Shown in pieces: positions 31,441 through 40,329 of a DNA stretch of 64,000 nucleotides. Each line of letters starts with the position of its first letter. Position 1 is the first letter of the stretch. The DNA is from WRGT01 sp942493035. Its GTDB lineage: Bacteria; Spirochaetota; UBA4802; UBA5550. The position numbers and the translations under genes were made by a program. The notes under the pieces are model-generated. The model did no database searches. It was not told the origin of the DNA and worked only from the letters and a program-made list of their open reading frames with translations. Location of the stretch: NCBI GenBank assembly GCA_942493035.1, contig OW818666.1, positions 4,402,001-4,466,000 of the forward strand, in the 5' to 3' direction.

Positions 31441-32844
31441 TTAAAAATAACTCGTACCATCCCAGCAGTGCGTACATAGCTGTTCTTTCGGAAGTCCTAT
31501 CGCATCAACAAGATCATCCAGTGTCTGATAACGGAGGCTGGATAGCTTCAGTCTTTTACAGATCAGCTCTACCATGGCTTTGTGGCGTTCTGAACCGTCT
31601 TCGGCATAATCAGAGAGTGCGGCTGTTTCAGATCCTTCAATCTCAAGGATCGCCTTTCTTCCTGCAAGATCCAGAGTGGAACGTGATGTTGAAAAGTTTA
31701 AAAATTCGCATGGATGAATAAGACACGGGCATGCTATTCTCATGTGAATTTCACGGGCTCCATATTCATGAAGGATCTCAACATTGTCCTGAAGCTGGGT
31801 TCCGCGGACTACAGAATCATCACAGAAAATTATTATTTTTCCGTTTATAATCTCTTTGATCGGGATAAGTTTCATTCTTGCTACCAGGTCCCGCATCTTC
31901 TGATTCTGAGGCATAAAGCTTCTCGGCCAGGTTGGGGTGTATTTAACATATGGCCTCATATATGGAATCCCTGATTTATGCGCAAATCCCAGGGCGTGAC
32001 CGATACCTGAATCGGGGATACCCCCTACGAAATCCGCTTCAGCATCCTCTCTTCGAGCTAGAGCTGCACCGCATTTGTACCGAACCTGTTCTGTATTTAT
32101 ACCCTCATAACTTGAGGCGGGATATCCATAGTAAACCCAGAGAAACGAACATACCTGCATCTTCTCTCCCGGCTTTTGAATCTGTTCAATTCCGTCAGGC
32201 GTCATCAGAAGAATTTCATTCGGACCGACAAAACGATCTACTTCAAAGCCGAGATTCGGGAAAGCGCTCGATTCCGAGCTGGCTGCAAAAGCGTCATCTC
32301 TCTTTCCTATTATTATCGGAGTGCGGCCCAGTTTATCCCGTGCTACAAATATTCCTTTGTCAGTTAATAATATCATTGAGCAGGAACCTTTGATGCGGCT
32401 CTGCGCATAACTGATCCCCTCTTCAAAACTTTTACATAAACTTATAAGAGTTCCGACTATCTCTGTGGGGCTTGGTCCGCCGCTGTTTGTTTCGGACAGA
32501 TGGATGTTCTGAGAAAAAATTTCTTTAACCAGCTCATCTGTATTAACAATTTTTCCAACCATTACCAGGGCAAATCGGCCGAGGTGAGAGAACAGCACTA
32601 TTGGCTGAGCATCGGTGTCGCTGATTACTCCGACACCCATGTTGCCGGTTAATTCTCCAAGTTCAGGCTCAAATTTGTTTCTGAAATATGCATTTTCGAG
32701 ATTATGGATTGATCTATGTATACCATCATGATCTATTGTGGCTATCCCTCCACGTTTTGTTCCAAGATGAGATAGATAATCTGTTCCGTAATAAAGTTCA
32801 TTTATGCAGGCTGTTTTAGAACTGCAGGCAAATATACCACCCAT
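31441..32844 (-). CDS. PurF-like amidophosphoribosyltransferase lacking the Cys nucleophile
   Basis: This 467-residue protein has the PurF layout: an Ntn-type glutaminase-like domain (1-~240) and a phosphoribosyltransferase domain with the PRPP loop IIIFCDDSVVRGTQL. PurF normally starts MCG, and the exposed Cys1 hydrolyses glutamine. Here the start is MGGIFACSS, so Gly replaces it and glutaminase activity is unlikely. C-terminal CTHCW and internal HPCEF cysteines could hold an Fe-S cluster as in Bacillus PurF. Such Gly-variant PurF paralogues exist in other phyla. It may use ammonia or have a regulatory role. It is the last gene of the minus-strand unit below the liv genes. Confidence 0.82.
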   Translation of the reverse strand: MGGIFACSSKTACINELYYGTDYLSHLGTKRGGIATIDHDGIHRSIHNLENAYFRNKFEPELGELTGNMGVGVISDTDAQPIVLFSHLGRFALVMVGKIVNTDELVKEIFSQNIHLSETNSGGPSPTEIVGTLISLCKSFEEGISYAQSRIKGSCSMILLTDKGIFVARDKLGRTPIIIGKRDDAFAASSESSAFPNLGFEVDRFVGPNEILLMTPDGIEQIQKPGEKMQVCSFLWVYYGYPASSYEGINTEQVRYKCGAALARREDAEADFVGGIPDSGIGHALGFAHKSGIPYMRPYVKYTPTWPRSFMPQNQKMRDLVARMKLIPIKEIINGKIIIFCDDSVVRGTQLQDNVEILHEYGAREIHMRIACPCLIHPCEFLNFSTSRSTLDLAGRKAILEIEGSETAALSDYAEDGSERHKAMVELICKRLKLSSLRYQTLDDLVDAIGLPKEQLCTHCWDGTSYF

Positions 32845-32871
32845 GGTAACTCCTCTGTTTGTCGGATAATT

Positions 32872-33684
32872 TTAACGGTGAAAGATATTTTTTATAATTT
32901 CGAAATCTCTGGAATTATATGCTACTGCATAATCTTCAAGCTCGAATTTATTTTCTATTATTGCTTTAAAGTCAAGATCACGGCCGTTCAGGTATTTAAG
33001 GTTAACTCCTGCTTTGAGAAAAACCGGTATTGCTCCGGCCCAGTCCCACAGGTATGATTTTCCGATAAAGGCAAGCAGCCGGTTTCTGCTGTTGTCTGCA
33101 GTGAGGCACGCGTGAAGTGCTGTTGATCCGAGATTGCGGACCTTGCCAGGAAAGTCTGTGATCTTAATGTCTTTGATTTCGGAAGAGTAAAAAATATTGG
33201 TCTCTTTTTCGATTACAATATCGGGATCGGATACCAGTTTTTTCCCATTGAGGTATGAGTTTTCATCATCATTGTAGAAAAGAAGATCTGAGCCCGGGGA
33301 GAAGACAAATCCATATAATGGGGTGTAACCTTTAAATATTCCCACAGATATACACCATATGGGAAGATGCATGCTGAACATTGCTGTACCGTCTATTGGA
33401 TCGATGATGACTGAAATTTTATCTCCGGAAAAATCGGTTATCCTGTGTGTCTCCTCTTCGGAGATAAATTGAAAATTGCTGAAGCGTTCTGATATTTTTT
33501 CTGTAAGATAGTTCTGCACCCATATATCGGCCTGGGTAACGATGGAGCTGTCCTCTTTTCTTGTTACATCGAGTTTGCCACGCTGCATCTGCAGAGCGGT
33601 CGAACCGGCAATATTTATTACATTCAGGATGAATGTAATATCACTCTGTGAAAGGAGTGTCGGATTAGCGGAGGCCGGTGTCAG
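32872..33684 (-). CDS. Inositol monophosphatase family protein
   Basis: This sugar-phosphate phosphatase-type enzyme has family metal-binding motifs: ISEEETHRI (Glu pair), VIIDPIDGTAMF (the DPxDGT box) and WDWAGAIPVFLKAG near the C-terminus. From the first ATG (33588) it is 238 residues and lacks the usual first helix. The frame is open upstream, and its translation (LNVINIAGSTALQM) is exactly the missing family segment. No ATG, GTG or TTG lies there. A CTG at 33684, seven bases after GGGAG and three bases past the livF stop, is the likely start and gives 270 residues. The substrate is unknown. Confidence 0.82.
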   Translation of the reverse strand: MTPASANPTLLSQSDITFILNVINIAGSTALQMQRGKLDVTRKEDSSIVTQADIWVQNYLTEKISERFSNFQFISEEETHRITDFSGDKISVIIDPIDGTAMFSMHLPIWCISVGIFKGYTPLYGFVFSPGSDLLFYNDDENSYLNGKKLVSDPDIVIEKETNIFYSSEIKDIKITDFPGKVRNLGSTALHACLTADNSRNRLLAFIGKSYLWDWAGAIPVFLKAGVNLKYLNGRDLDFKAIIENKFELEDYAVAYNSRDFEIIKNIFHR

Positions 33685-33686
33685 GT

Positions 33687-34430
33687 CTATTCTCCCAGAT
33701 ACGCGGCTTTAACTTTAGGATTCTCCAGGAGATTTTTACTGAGGTCTTCAAGAATAATATTCCCTGTTTCCATTACATAACCTTTATTGGATATGCTCAG
33801 CGCCATTTTTGCATTCTGTTCAACAAGGAAGATTGTGACTTTATCCTCTCTGCTGATTCTGGATATTGTTGCAAAGATGTTCTGTATAATTATCGGAGCA
33901 AGACCGAGTGCAGGTTCATCCAGAAGCAAAAGCTTTGGTGAGCTCATGAGCGCTCTTGCTATTGCGAGCATCTGCTGTTCTCCGCCGGAGAGAGAGCCCG
34001 CAAGCTGTTTTCTTCTGTCCCGGAGAATTCCGAACATTTCGTATTTCTCTTCTATCCGGCGCTTCTTTTCAGCTTTGTCGCGGAGAAGATATGCACCCAT
34101 CTCTAGATTTTCCAGTACTGTCATCTCCGGGAATACACCTCTCCCTTCCGGTACCATGGATATACCCGCTGCAATAATTTTATCAGTGGGTATGTTGAGT
34201 TTACTGTTTTTACCGGCATCTCTTATTGAACTGCCGTTGAATGTAATATTCCCATTTGTTAGAGATTCAAGGCCGACTATTGACTTCAGAAGTGTGGACT
34301 TTCCAGCTCCATTGGCGCCGATTAGAGAAACAATCTCACCCTCTTCCACGCTGAGGTTTACACCTTTTAATGCCAGTATATTTCCATAGTTTACACGGAC
34401 ATCTTTTAATTCTAATATTTTTTTACTCAT
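33687..34430 (-). CDS. livF: Branched-chain amino acid ABC transporter ATPase LivF
   Basis: This 247-residue ATPase has Walker A (GANGAGKST), signature (LSGGEQQMLAIARAL), Walker B (LLLLDEPALGLAP) and a switch His replaced by VEQNAKMAL. VEQN is typical of LivF and distinguishes it from LivG, which has VLIEHDM. It powers uptake of branched-chain amino acids or related substrates at the inner membrane. It overlaps livG by eight bases and is followed closely by the inositol-monophosphatase-type gene, so one transcript is likely. Confidence 0.95.
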   Translation of the reverse strand: MSKKILELKDVRVNYGNILALKGVNLSVEEGEIVSLIGANGAGKSTLLKSIVGLESLTNGNITFNGSSIRDAGKNSKLNIPTDKIIAAGISMVPEGRGVFPEMTVLENLEMGAYLLRDKAEKKRRIEEKYEMFGILRDRRKQLAGSLSGGEQQMLAIARALMSSPKLLLLDEPALGLAPIIIQNIFATISRISREDKVTIFLVEQNAKMALSISNKGYVMETGNIILEDLSKNLLENPKVKAAYLGE

Positions 34431-35205
34431 CGGTTTTTCCTAAATATGCTTCTATAACTTCTTTATTATTCTGCACCTGAGATGGTGTACCCTCTGCAAT
34501 CTTTTTGCCGTAATTCAGAACTATTATTTTATCGCAGATATTCATTACCAGCTTCATGTCGTGTTCAATCAGTACAACGGTTATACCCAGATCGCGGATC
34601 CGTTTAATCGTTGCCATCAGGTTATCAGTCTCCTGGGGATTCATCCCCGCGGCAGGCTCGTCAAGGAAGAGAATTTCCGGCTCTGTAGCAAGTGCTCTTG
34701 CTATCTCAAGTTCTCTCTGTTTTCCGTATGGGAGATTTTTCGCGTATTCATCGCGCATATCAAGGAGATTGAAAAAATTAAGCCATTTTAGAGAGTTCTC
34801 GTAAATGTCCTTTTCTTCTTTCTTAACATAAATTCTTCCAAGAATAAAATTCAGAAATCTATTCTTCGCAATCTTCGGGTGGTTCCCTCTGAAGTGTCTG
34901 CCGATCATAACATTCTCAAAAACTGTCATCTCTTTGAAAAGTCTTATGTTCTGGAAAGTCCGGGCAATTCCGCTTCTTGTTATTTTATATGCAGGGAGTT
35001 CTGTGATATCCTCCCCCTTGAAAAAAACGTGTCCGCTTGTGGGAAAGTCGAGTCCTGTAATTGTGTTGAAAAGAGTCGTTTTACCGGCGCCATTAGGGCC
35101 TATCAGACCGGTGATTGAGTCTTTAAATATTTCAATATCAACATCGGCTACTGCGATTACGCCGCCGAACTCTCTTCTTAAATTTTGGGTATATAGTAAA
35201 GGCAC
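34423..35205 (-). CDS. livG: Branched-chain amino acid ABC transporter ATPase LivG
   Basis: This 260-residue ATPase has Walker A (GPNGAGKTTLFNTITG), signature (LPYGKQRELEIARAL), Walker B (EILFLDEPAAGMNP) and switch VLIEHDMKLVM. The ARTFQNIRLFKEMTVFENVM stretch is characteristic of LivG. It pairs with LivF to drive the LivHM permease. The start lies one base after the livM stop, and the end overlaps livF. Confidence 0.95.
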   Translation of the reverse strand: MPLLYTQNLRREFGGVIAVADVDIEIFKDSITGLIGPNGAGKTTLFNTITGLDFPTSGHVFFKGEDITELPAYKITRSGIARTFQNIRLFKEMTVFENVMIGRHFRGNHPKIAKNRFLNFILGRIYVKKEEKDIYENSLKWLNFFNLLDMRDEYAKNLPYGKQRELEIARALATEPEILFLDEPAAGMNPQETDNLMATIKRIRDLGITVVLIEHDMKLVMNICDKIIVLNYGKKIAEGTPSQVQNNKEVIEAYLGKTDE

Positions 35206-35206
35206 T

Positions 35207-36127
35207 TTACTTCTCCAGGTCTAATATTTCTTCTTTTACGATTTTTGCATAATTGAGTTTTATTCTTCCGATTATCCCCTGCGGTCTGTATATCATCATC
35301 ATGACAAGTATCAGTCCAAAGAGTATCTGATTAAGCTGCGGCGGAATGATATGTGAAATCCCCATAAGTCTCGGGAGCTCCGATGCGAGTACAATTATAA
35401 CAGCGCCGACTATTGTTGCGAAACTGTTTCCCAGTCCTCCGAGAACTGCCATGCAGAGTATCATGATAGACATCATAAAATCAAATGTAAGCGGGGCAAC
35501 AGACTGGTTGAATGCGGCGAAGAGACTCCCTGCAATTCCTGCAAGAAATGCTCCTGTGGTGAAGGCGCCGATCTTGTATTTTGCAGTATTTATCCCCATT
35601 GATGAAGCGGCAATTTCGTCCTCTCTTATTGCTTCAAGAGCACGTCCTACTCGCGATCTTATTATGCGTCTGATGAAATAATAGGTTGCCGCAACGAATA
35701 CCCATATTATTACTATCCATTCGGGTTTATTCATTGATGACAGGGTCGTTCCGAAAATTGACGGGCCCGGAATTCCGTTGATCCCCATTGGTCCTTTTGT
35801 AACGCTGTCCCAGTTAAGAATAACATTCCGTACGATCTCTCCGAATCCGAGCGTTGCGATTGCAAGATAGTCCCCTTTGAGTCTCAGTGTGGGAATCCCT
35901 ATTAGAATTCCGAAAAGCGAAGCGACAAATCCCGAGATGACCATAGATTCCCAGAATCCCATGTGGCATGTTGTCATCAGGACTGCAGTGGTGTATGCTC
36001 CAATTGCAAGAAATCCCGCCTGACATAGAGAAAGAAGGCCTGTGTATCCCACTATAAGATTAAGTCCCAGTGCCGCAATGGCGTAGATTCCTATATAGAT
36101 AAAGATCAGTAATATAAAATTGAGCAT
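35207..36127 (-). CDS. livM: Branched-chain amino acid ABC transporter permease LivM
   Basis: This 306-residue integral membrane permease has about eight to ten helices. Family landmarks are LNLIVGYTGLLSLCQAGFLA near the N-terminus, LRLKGDYLAIATLGFGEIVR (the cytoplasmic coupling loop) and GRALEAIREDEIAASSMGIN. FGLILVMMMIYRPQGIIG lies at the end. It forms the transmembrane pore with LivH. It lies two bases after livH and one before livG. Confidence 0.94.
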   Translation of the reverse strand: MLNFILLIFIYIGIYAIAALGLNLIVGYTGLLSLCQAGFLAIGAYTTAVLMTTCHMGFWESMVISGFVASLFGILIGIPTLRLKGDYLAIATLGFGEIVRNVILNWDSVTKGPMGINGIPGPSIFGTTLSSMNKPEWIVIIWVFVAATYYFIRRIIRSRVGRALEAIREDEIAASSMGINTAKYKIGAFTTGAFLAGIAGSLFAAFNQSVAPLTFDFMMSIMILCMAVLGGLGNSFATIVGAVIIVLASELPRLMGISHIIPPQLNQILFGLILVMMMIYRPQGIIGRIKLNYAKIVKEEILDLEK

Positions 36128-36129
36128 CT

Positions 36130-37062
36130 CTAAACCTTTTCCCTGATATTCTTCATTAAAATTCCGCTTGGCCTCAGAAGGAGTATTAGAATTAGAACTG
36201 AGAATGCAATGGTGTCTTTCAGTCCCTGCGGTATGCCGAGTATTACAACACCGAAGGTTTCAAGCAGTCCAAGTAATATTCCGCCAAGCATTGCGCCGCT
36301 TATATTTCCGATGCCACCTACAACTGCGGCGATAAAAGCTTTGAGTCCCGCCATTGTACCCATTGTGGGGTAGACTTTGTATTCAAGCGCTATTAGAACA
36401 CCGGCTACAGCAGCAAGAGCTGATCCGATGGCAAATGTCAGTGATATGATGAGGTTTACGTTTATTCCCATAAGAGCCGCAACGGGCTGGTTCTGACTGG
36501 TGGCTCTCATTGCCTTTCCGAGTCGTGTTCTGTCTACAAACAGTTTAAGTCCGGCCATCATGATGAGGCCTACAGCAAGTATCATAATCTGATTTGGGGT
36601 TATGCTTGATCCGCCGATATTCATTGATGAGTTATCGAAGGGATATTCAAATTTTTTGGACTTAGTTCCGAAAAACAATGCTGCCAGATTTGCAAGGATA
36701 ATTGAAACTCCTATTGCACTGAGGAGCGGCGCAAGTCTGGGTGCTTTTCTCAACGGTTTGTAGGCGATTTTTTCGATCACTACTCCGAGTATGGCACTTG
36801 CGATCATGGCTATGACAAGGGCGGCGATAAATATTCCAATTGTATATGCGGCCCCTTTTGAAGGGTCGTATAGGAAAAAGTAGAAATAGTATCCGGCATA
36901 TGTACCGGCCATGAGAATTTCACCATGAGCAAAATTTATAAATTTAAGTATACCGTATACCATTGTGTAACCAAGGGCTATCAGTGCGTAAATGGCGCCC
37001 AGGGTCAGTCCGTTTATCAGGTGCTGCAGCAGCTCATTCGATGGTATGTTGAAAAGATTCAT
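36130..37062 (-). CDS. livH: Branched-chain amino acid ABC transporter permease LivH
   Basis: This 310-residue permease is the LivH partner of LivM. The N-terminus reads LQHLINGLTLGAIYALIALG, then GYTMVYGILKFINFAHGEIL, the strongest LivH signature. RTRLGKAMRATSQNQPVAAL is the coupling loop, and LKAFIAAVVGGIGNISGAML lies near the end. It starts 70 bp after livK, past a terminator-like hairpin that probably lowers its expression relative to the binding protein. Confidence 0.95.
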   Translation of the reverse strand: MNLFNIPSNELLQHLINGLTLGAIYALIALGYTMVYGILKFINFAHGEILMAGTYAGYYFYFFLYDPSKGAAYTIGIFIAALVIAMIASAILGVVIEKIAYKPLRKAPRLAPLLSAIGVSIILANLAALFFGTKSKKFEYPFDNSSMNIGGSSITPNQIMILAVGLIMMAGLKLFVDRTRLGKAMRATSQNQPVAALMGINVNLIISLTFAIGSALAAVAGVLIALEYKVYPTMGTMAGLKAFIAAVVGGIGNISGAMLGGILLGLLETFGVVILGIPQGLKDTIAFSVLILILLLRPSGILMKNIREKV

Positions 37063-37090
37063 CCGTTTTACTTCCTTCAGATCTATGAAT

Positions 37091-37124
37091 AAAAACAGAC
37101 CGCGGTATTCTGCGGTCTGTTTTT
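37091..37124 (-). terminator. Intra-operon terminator/attenuator after livK
   Basis: AAAAACAGACCGC and GCGGTCTGTTTTT are perfect 13-base arms around ATGGTATTC-like loop bases, with T-runs on both strands. It lies between livK and livH and likely lets more binding protein than permease be made. Confidence 0.8.
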
Positions 37125-37132
37125 AAATATGA

Positions 37133-38320
37133 TTATTTTATTTCAGTAAGTTTTTCGCCGTCAAGTTTGAACATTTTTAACTGCTTGAATTTTTTGTTTT
37201 CTACAGTATAGATACCGATATTGGCAACAAGGTCACCATCTTCGGTAAAAGTAATTTTTCCGGAAGCTCCGTCATAGTCTTTTGTTTTAGCGACATAATT
37301 TCTTACCTTGTCTCTGTCAACTTTAAGAACTCCGCTCATACCTTTGCTTGATGTTGATTTGATAGCGTTAAGGATGATTTTAGCTCCATCATATGCGTTA
37401 AGGCTGAATGCATCAGGTTTTTCGCCCCATTTAGCCTGGTATTTAGCTTCGAAATCTTTTTTGATCTGACTTGCAGGCTGCTCTGCCGCCTGTGTGTAGA
37501 TTACGCCGTTAGAAAGATCTCCTGCTAGTTCGAAAATCTGAGGATTTGAGAATCCGTCTGCGCTGTACATTTTAGCAGTAAGTCCAAGCTGTTTTGCCTG
37601 CTCAAGAATCTGTGCAATCTCTGCAACATAGTTTGGTATATAAAGTGCTTCAGGATTTGCGCCTTTTATTTTTGTCAGCTGGGTTTTGAAATCTTTATCT
37701 CCCTGGAGAGCAGTTTCAACCGCAACAACTTTTCCGCCCTCTTTTTCGTACTGGGCTTTGAAATCCATTGCAAGACCCTGGCTGTAATCGTTCTTAACAT
37801 AAAGAATAGCAACAGTTTTTACATTTTCGATTTTTGCAAGATATTTACCGAAAACAACTGCCTGAAGAGCATCACTCATAACATCTCTGAATATGAATTT
37901 TCCTTTTCCGGGGAGATCTTTGTGAGTTGATGATGGTGAGATCATAACAATTTTTGCAGCTTCAGCTTTTGGTGCAACAGCAAGTGATACAGAACTGAAT
38001 ACAGAACCTACAATTCCGAATACCTTGTCAACACCTGCAAGCTTTTCTATAGCAGGGTTTCCCTTCTCAACTTTTCCTTCTGTGTCTTCAACAATCAGTT
38101 CAGCATTAAAACCTTCAGCTCCGCCTGCTGCATTGAATTCTTCAATTGCAATTTTAACAGACTGGCTCATAAGCTTACCGTAGTTGCCTGCATCACCGGT
38201 CATTGGTCCGAGAAAACCGATTTTGATAGTTTTTCCTGACTCGATGACGTCAGAATCTTTTCCGCATGCAACAAAGGAAAGAAGCATGAGAGAAAAGAGA
38301 ACCGCGAGTAACTTTTTCAT
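37133..38320 (-). CDS. livK: Branched-chain amino acid substrate-binding lipoprotein
   Basis: This 395-residue periplasmic-binding-protein type 1 fold (Leu/Ile/Val-binding family) has a signal peptide with lipobox LLSFVAC (Cys19), so it is anchored as a lipoprotein. The mature protein starts with IKIGFLGPMTGDAGNYG and contains the family stretches GIVGSVFSSVSLAVAP and VAILYVKNDYSQGLAMDFK. AYDGAKIILNAIK is near the C-terminus. It delivers substrate to LivHM. It heads the liv unit. AAGGAG lies before the ATG. Confidence 0.94.
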   Translation of the reverse strand: MKKLLAVLFSLMLLSFVACGKDSDVIESGKTIKIGFLGPMTGDAGNYGKLMSQSVKIAIEEFNAAGGAEGFNAELIVEDTEGKVEKGNPAIEKLAGVDKVFGIVGSVFSSVSLAVAPKAEAAKIVMISPSSTHKDLPGKGKFIFRDVMSDALQAVVFGKYLAKIENVKTVAILYVKNDYSQGLAMDFKAQYEKEGGKVVAVETALQGDKDFKTQLTKIKGANPEALYIPNYVAEIAQILEQAKQLGLTAKMYSADGFSNPQIFELAGDLSNGVIYTQAAEQPASQIKKDFEAKYQAKWGEKPDAFSLNAYDGAKIILNAIKSTSSKGMSGVLKVDRDKVRNYVAKTKDYDGASGKITFTEDGDLVANIGIYTVENKKFKQLKMFKLDGEKLTEIK

Positions 38321-38758
38321 AATAAACGCTCCTTACATAAAATTAATTGGTTATATTATTAGGCGCGAACGCCTGAAATATACAGAGGTTAAACATCATC
38401 GCCGGCTTCAGAAAATTCAGTTTCTGATGCAGGATGTGGTCATCAGCGGGGAGGTTATTGAGATAATTTACCCCATGAGGACCTCAATAGAATTATAATT
38501 ATTATGACTATCCTTATTAAAAAATCAAAAATTTCAGTATAAAATCAGTCACGGGGTCAGGTTAAGAGACTGTCATAATATGGTAAATTCCAATACTTTT
38601 CCTGAACTACCTTAATGAGTCTGTTATAGGAATATGTCAATTATATAATGAGAAATGGATTCATTTTTCAGGCATTTTAGTCACAGAAAGGCCGGATTGA
38701 ACAGGATTTTACATCTGTGAAATATGATAAATATATTTGACACATTCACAGTCAGATT
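38321..38758. other. Intergenic region between livK and the dus gene
   Basis: This 438-bp region is divergent, and promoters for both sides must lie here. I see short inverted repeats (CTTCAGAAAATTCAG with TTTCTGATG) but no gene and no clear riboswitch. Confidence 0.5.
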
Positions 38759-39754
38759 ATGTTTTTACCTATGATAAATTTTAAATCTCAAACCCTTTTT
38801 ATGGCTCCAATGGCGGAGATAACTACTCCGTCGCTGCGGCGGTGTATCAGAAAATTTGACACGGAGACTGTTCTATATTCCGAGATGCTCAGCGGAGCGG
38901 CAATTTCATTCGGCTCCAGTCACAACGAACCTCTGACTATTGTAAACGAAAGTGACGAGCCCTTTGTTTTTCAGCTTCTGGGGGGAGATCCGGGGACTAT
39001 GGCTGAGGCATGTGCAATACTCTCTGAAAAAAAATGCTCCGGAATAGATATAAACATGGGGTGTTCTGCTCCCGATATTGTCAAAAAATTTCAGGGCTCA
39101 AAACTCCTTTCAGATATGGCTGCAACCCGTGAAATAGTAAAACAGTGCAGAAAAGTATATAATGGAACTCTCTCCGTTAAGATGAGAAGCGGTTTTGAAG
39201 AGAGCGACAACAGGTATCTGGTCGATTTTGCAAAGATGCTTGAGGCTGAGGGTGTTGACTATATTACGCTTCACCCCCGTCACGGAAAACTCTCATTCAG
39301 ACGAACCGCAGACTGGAGTCTTGTTAAACTGCTGAAAGAGAATATACAGATACCGGTTGTCGGTAACGGTGATATAGCAACTCCCGATGATGTAAAGAGA
39401 AGATTCAGTGAAACCGGATGTGACGGAATTATGATAGGGAGAAATGCCGTTACGGCTCCATGGATATTTGTTCTGGCAAGGGGGCTTATAAATGACGGCA
39501 GATACAGACTGGAGGTGAATCTTCCGGAAGTCTTCAGCGATGTTCTTCTGGGGATAAAGAATGATCTCCCGGAACATCTTCATAAAAGCAGAGGGCATAG
39601 ATTTGCATTCTACTTCTCTAAAAATTTTATTTTCGCTCACGATATATTTAAAAAAATAAGAAATGTTGATGAGTTGGATTTAATGATTGAAATTATCGAC
39701 GAATATGCTACAAGGAATCCAGACGAGAGAGTAAAAGTTTTCGAACAGGGATAA
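38759..39754 (+). CDS. tRNA-dihydrouridine synthase family protein
   Basis: This 331-residue FMN-dependent TIM-barrel enzyme reduces uridines in tRNA. Motifs are MAPMAEITTPSLRRCIRKF (start of the barrel), FQLLGGDPGTMAEAC, IDINMGCSAPDIVKKFQGS with the catalytic Cys, LSVKMRSGF, DYITLHPRHG and GNGDIATPDD. GCDGIMIGRNAVTAPWIF is the FMN phosphate-binding end. The GCS (rather than GCP) after the catalytic region is slightly unusual. It appears to be monocistronic. The ATG at 38759 is followed by another at 38771 that also could serve. Confidence 0.92.
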   Translation: MFLPMINFKSQTLFMAPMAEITTPSLRRCIRKFDTETVLYSEMLSGAAISFGSSHNEPLTIVNESDEPFVFQLLGGDPGTMAEACAILSEKKCSGIDINMGCSAPDIVKKFQGSKLLSDMAATREIVKQCRKVYNGTLSVKMRSGFEESDNRYLVDFAKMLEAEGVDYITLHPRHGKLSFRRTADWSLVKLLKENIQIPVVGNGDIATPDDVKRRFSETGCDGIMIGRNAVTAPWIFVLARGLINDGRYRLEVNLPEVFSDVLLGIKNDLPEHLHKSRGHRFAFYFSKNFIFAHDIFKKIRNVDELDLMIEIIDEYATRNPDERVKVFEQG

Positions 39755-39776
39755 ATTTTAAATTGAATACTAAACA

Positions 39777-39915
39777 AAATCCCCCGGCCTAGCGGCCACC
39801 CCCTTTGATAAAGAGGGTTTTGACTTTTTGTGTCTGGAGGGGATGCGCAATTCTGTAAATGTTCATCTCTGTTAAACCCCCTTTAATAAAGGGGGGCAGG
39901 GGGGATTTTTATAAG
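39777..39915. repeat. Palindromic intergenic repeat, family B copy 2
   Basis: Outer arms are AAAATCCCCC and GGGGGATTTTT. Inner hairpin pieces are CCCCCTTTGATAAAGAGGG and CCCCCTTTAATAAAGGGGG. A GGCCTAGCGGCC palindrome lies inside the left arm. A second GC-rich palindrome (GGGGCGGCAGCCCC) follows at 39935-39955. Confidence 0.7.
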
Positions 39916-40009
39916 TTTGCATTTTCTGGGGTCTAAGGGGCGGCAGCCCCTTAAATAGCCCCGCAGGGGGCGATGTGTCAGCGAATACATTTTCAGGAGG
40001 ACTTAACTG

Positions 40010-40315
40010 ATGGAATATTTAAGAGTCTGGAAAGAGATTGATATTGAAGAGGTTAAAAATCATATAATAATGGTTGAGGACAAGTATGGCCACTGTCCCG
40101 GATGTAAACAGATTGGAATAGAGCTGAAAGATGTGAAGAACTGCCCCGGCTGCGGAAGGTTATTTAAATATGCAACTTCAAAGGATGCACGCGGCGGAAA
40201 ATCTGATGTAGTTGTAAGGACCAGAAAAAAGCTCCCCGATCTTGTTTTTGTGGATTATGATGACTATGAAAGAGTAACCGGTAAAAAGAAAGCGGAGAGT
40301 CTTTTTAATATATAA
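40010..40315 (+). CDS. Small zinc-ribbon protein
   Basis: This 101-residue hypothetical protein has two CPxC pairs, HCPGCKQIGIELKDVKNCPGCG (about residues 27-48), which should bind one zinc ion. The C-terminal half is basic (KDARGGKSDVVVRTRKKLPD) and then acidic. The size and ribbon suggest a nucleic-acid or protein adaptor, but no function is known to me. CAGGAGG lies before the ATG. It converges with the TPR gene that follows. Confidence 0.72.
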   Translation: MEYLRVWKEIDIEEVKNHIIMVEDKYGHCPGCKQIGIELKDVKNCPGCGRLFKYATSKDARGGKSDVVVRTRKKLPDLVFVDYDDYERVTGKKKAESLFNI

Positions 40316-40329
40316 TCCGAAGATCAGAG

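Noticed and set aside
32872..33588. Taking ATG 33588 as the true start of the inositol-monophosphatase gene
   Set aside because: The conserved first helix is encoded upstream in the same open frame, so the ATG form would lack a family core segment.
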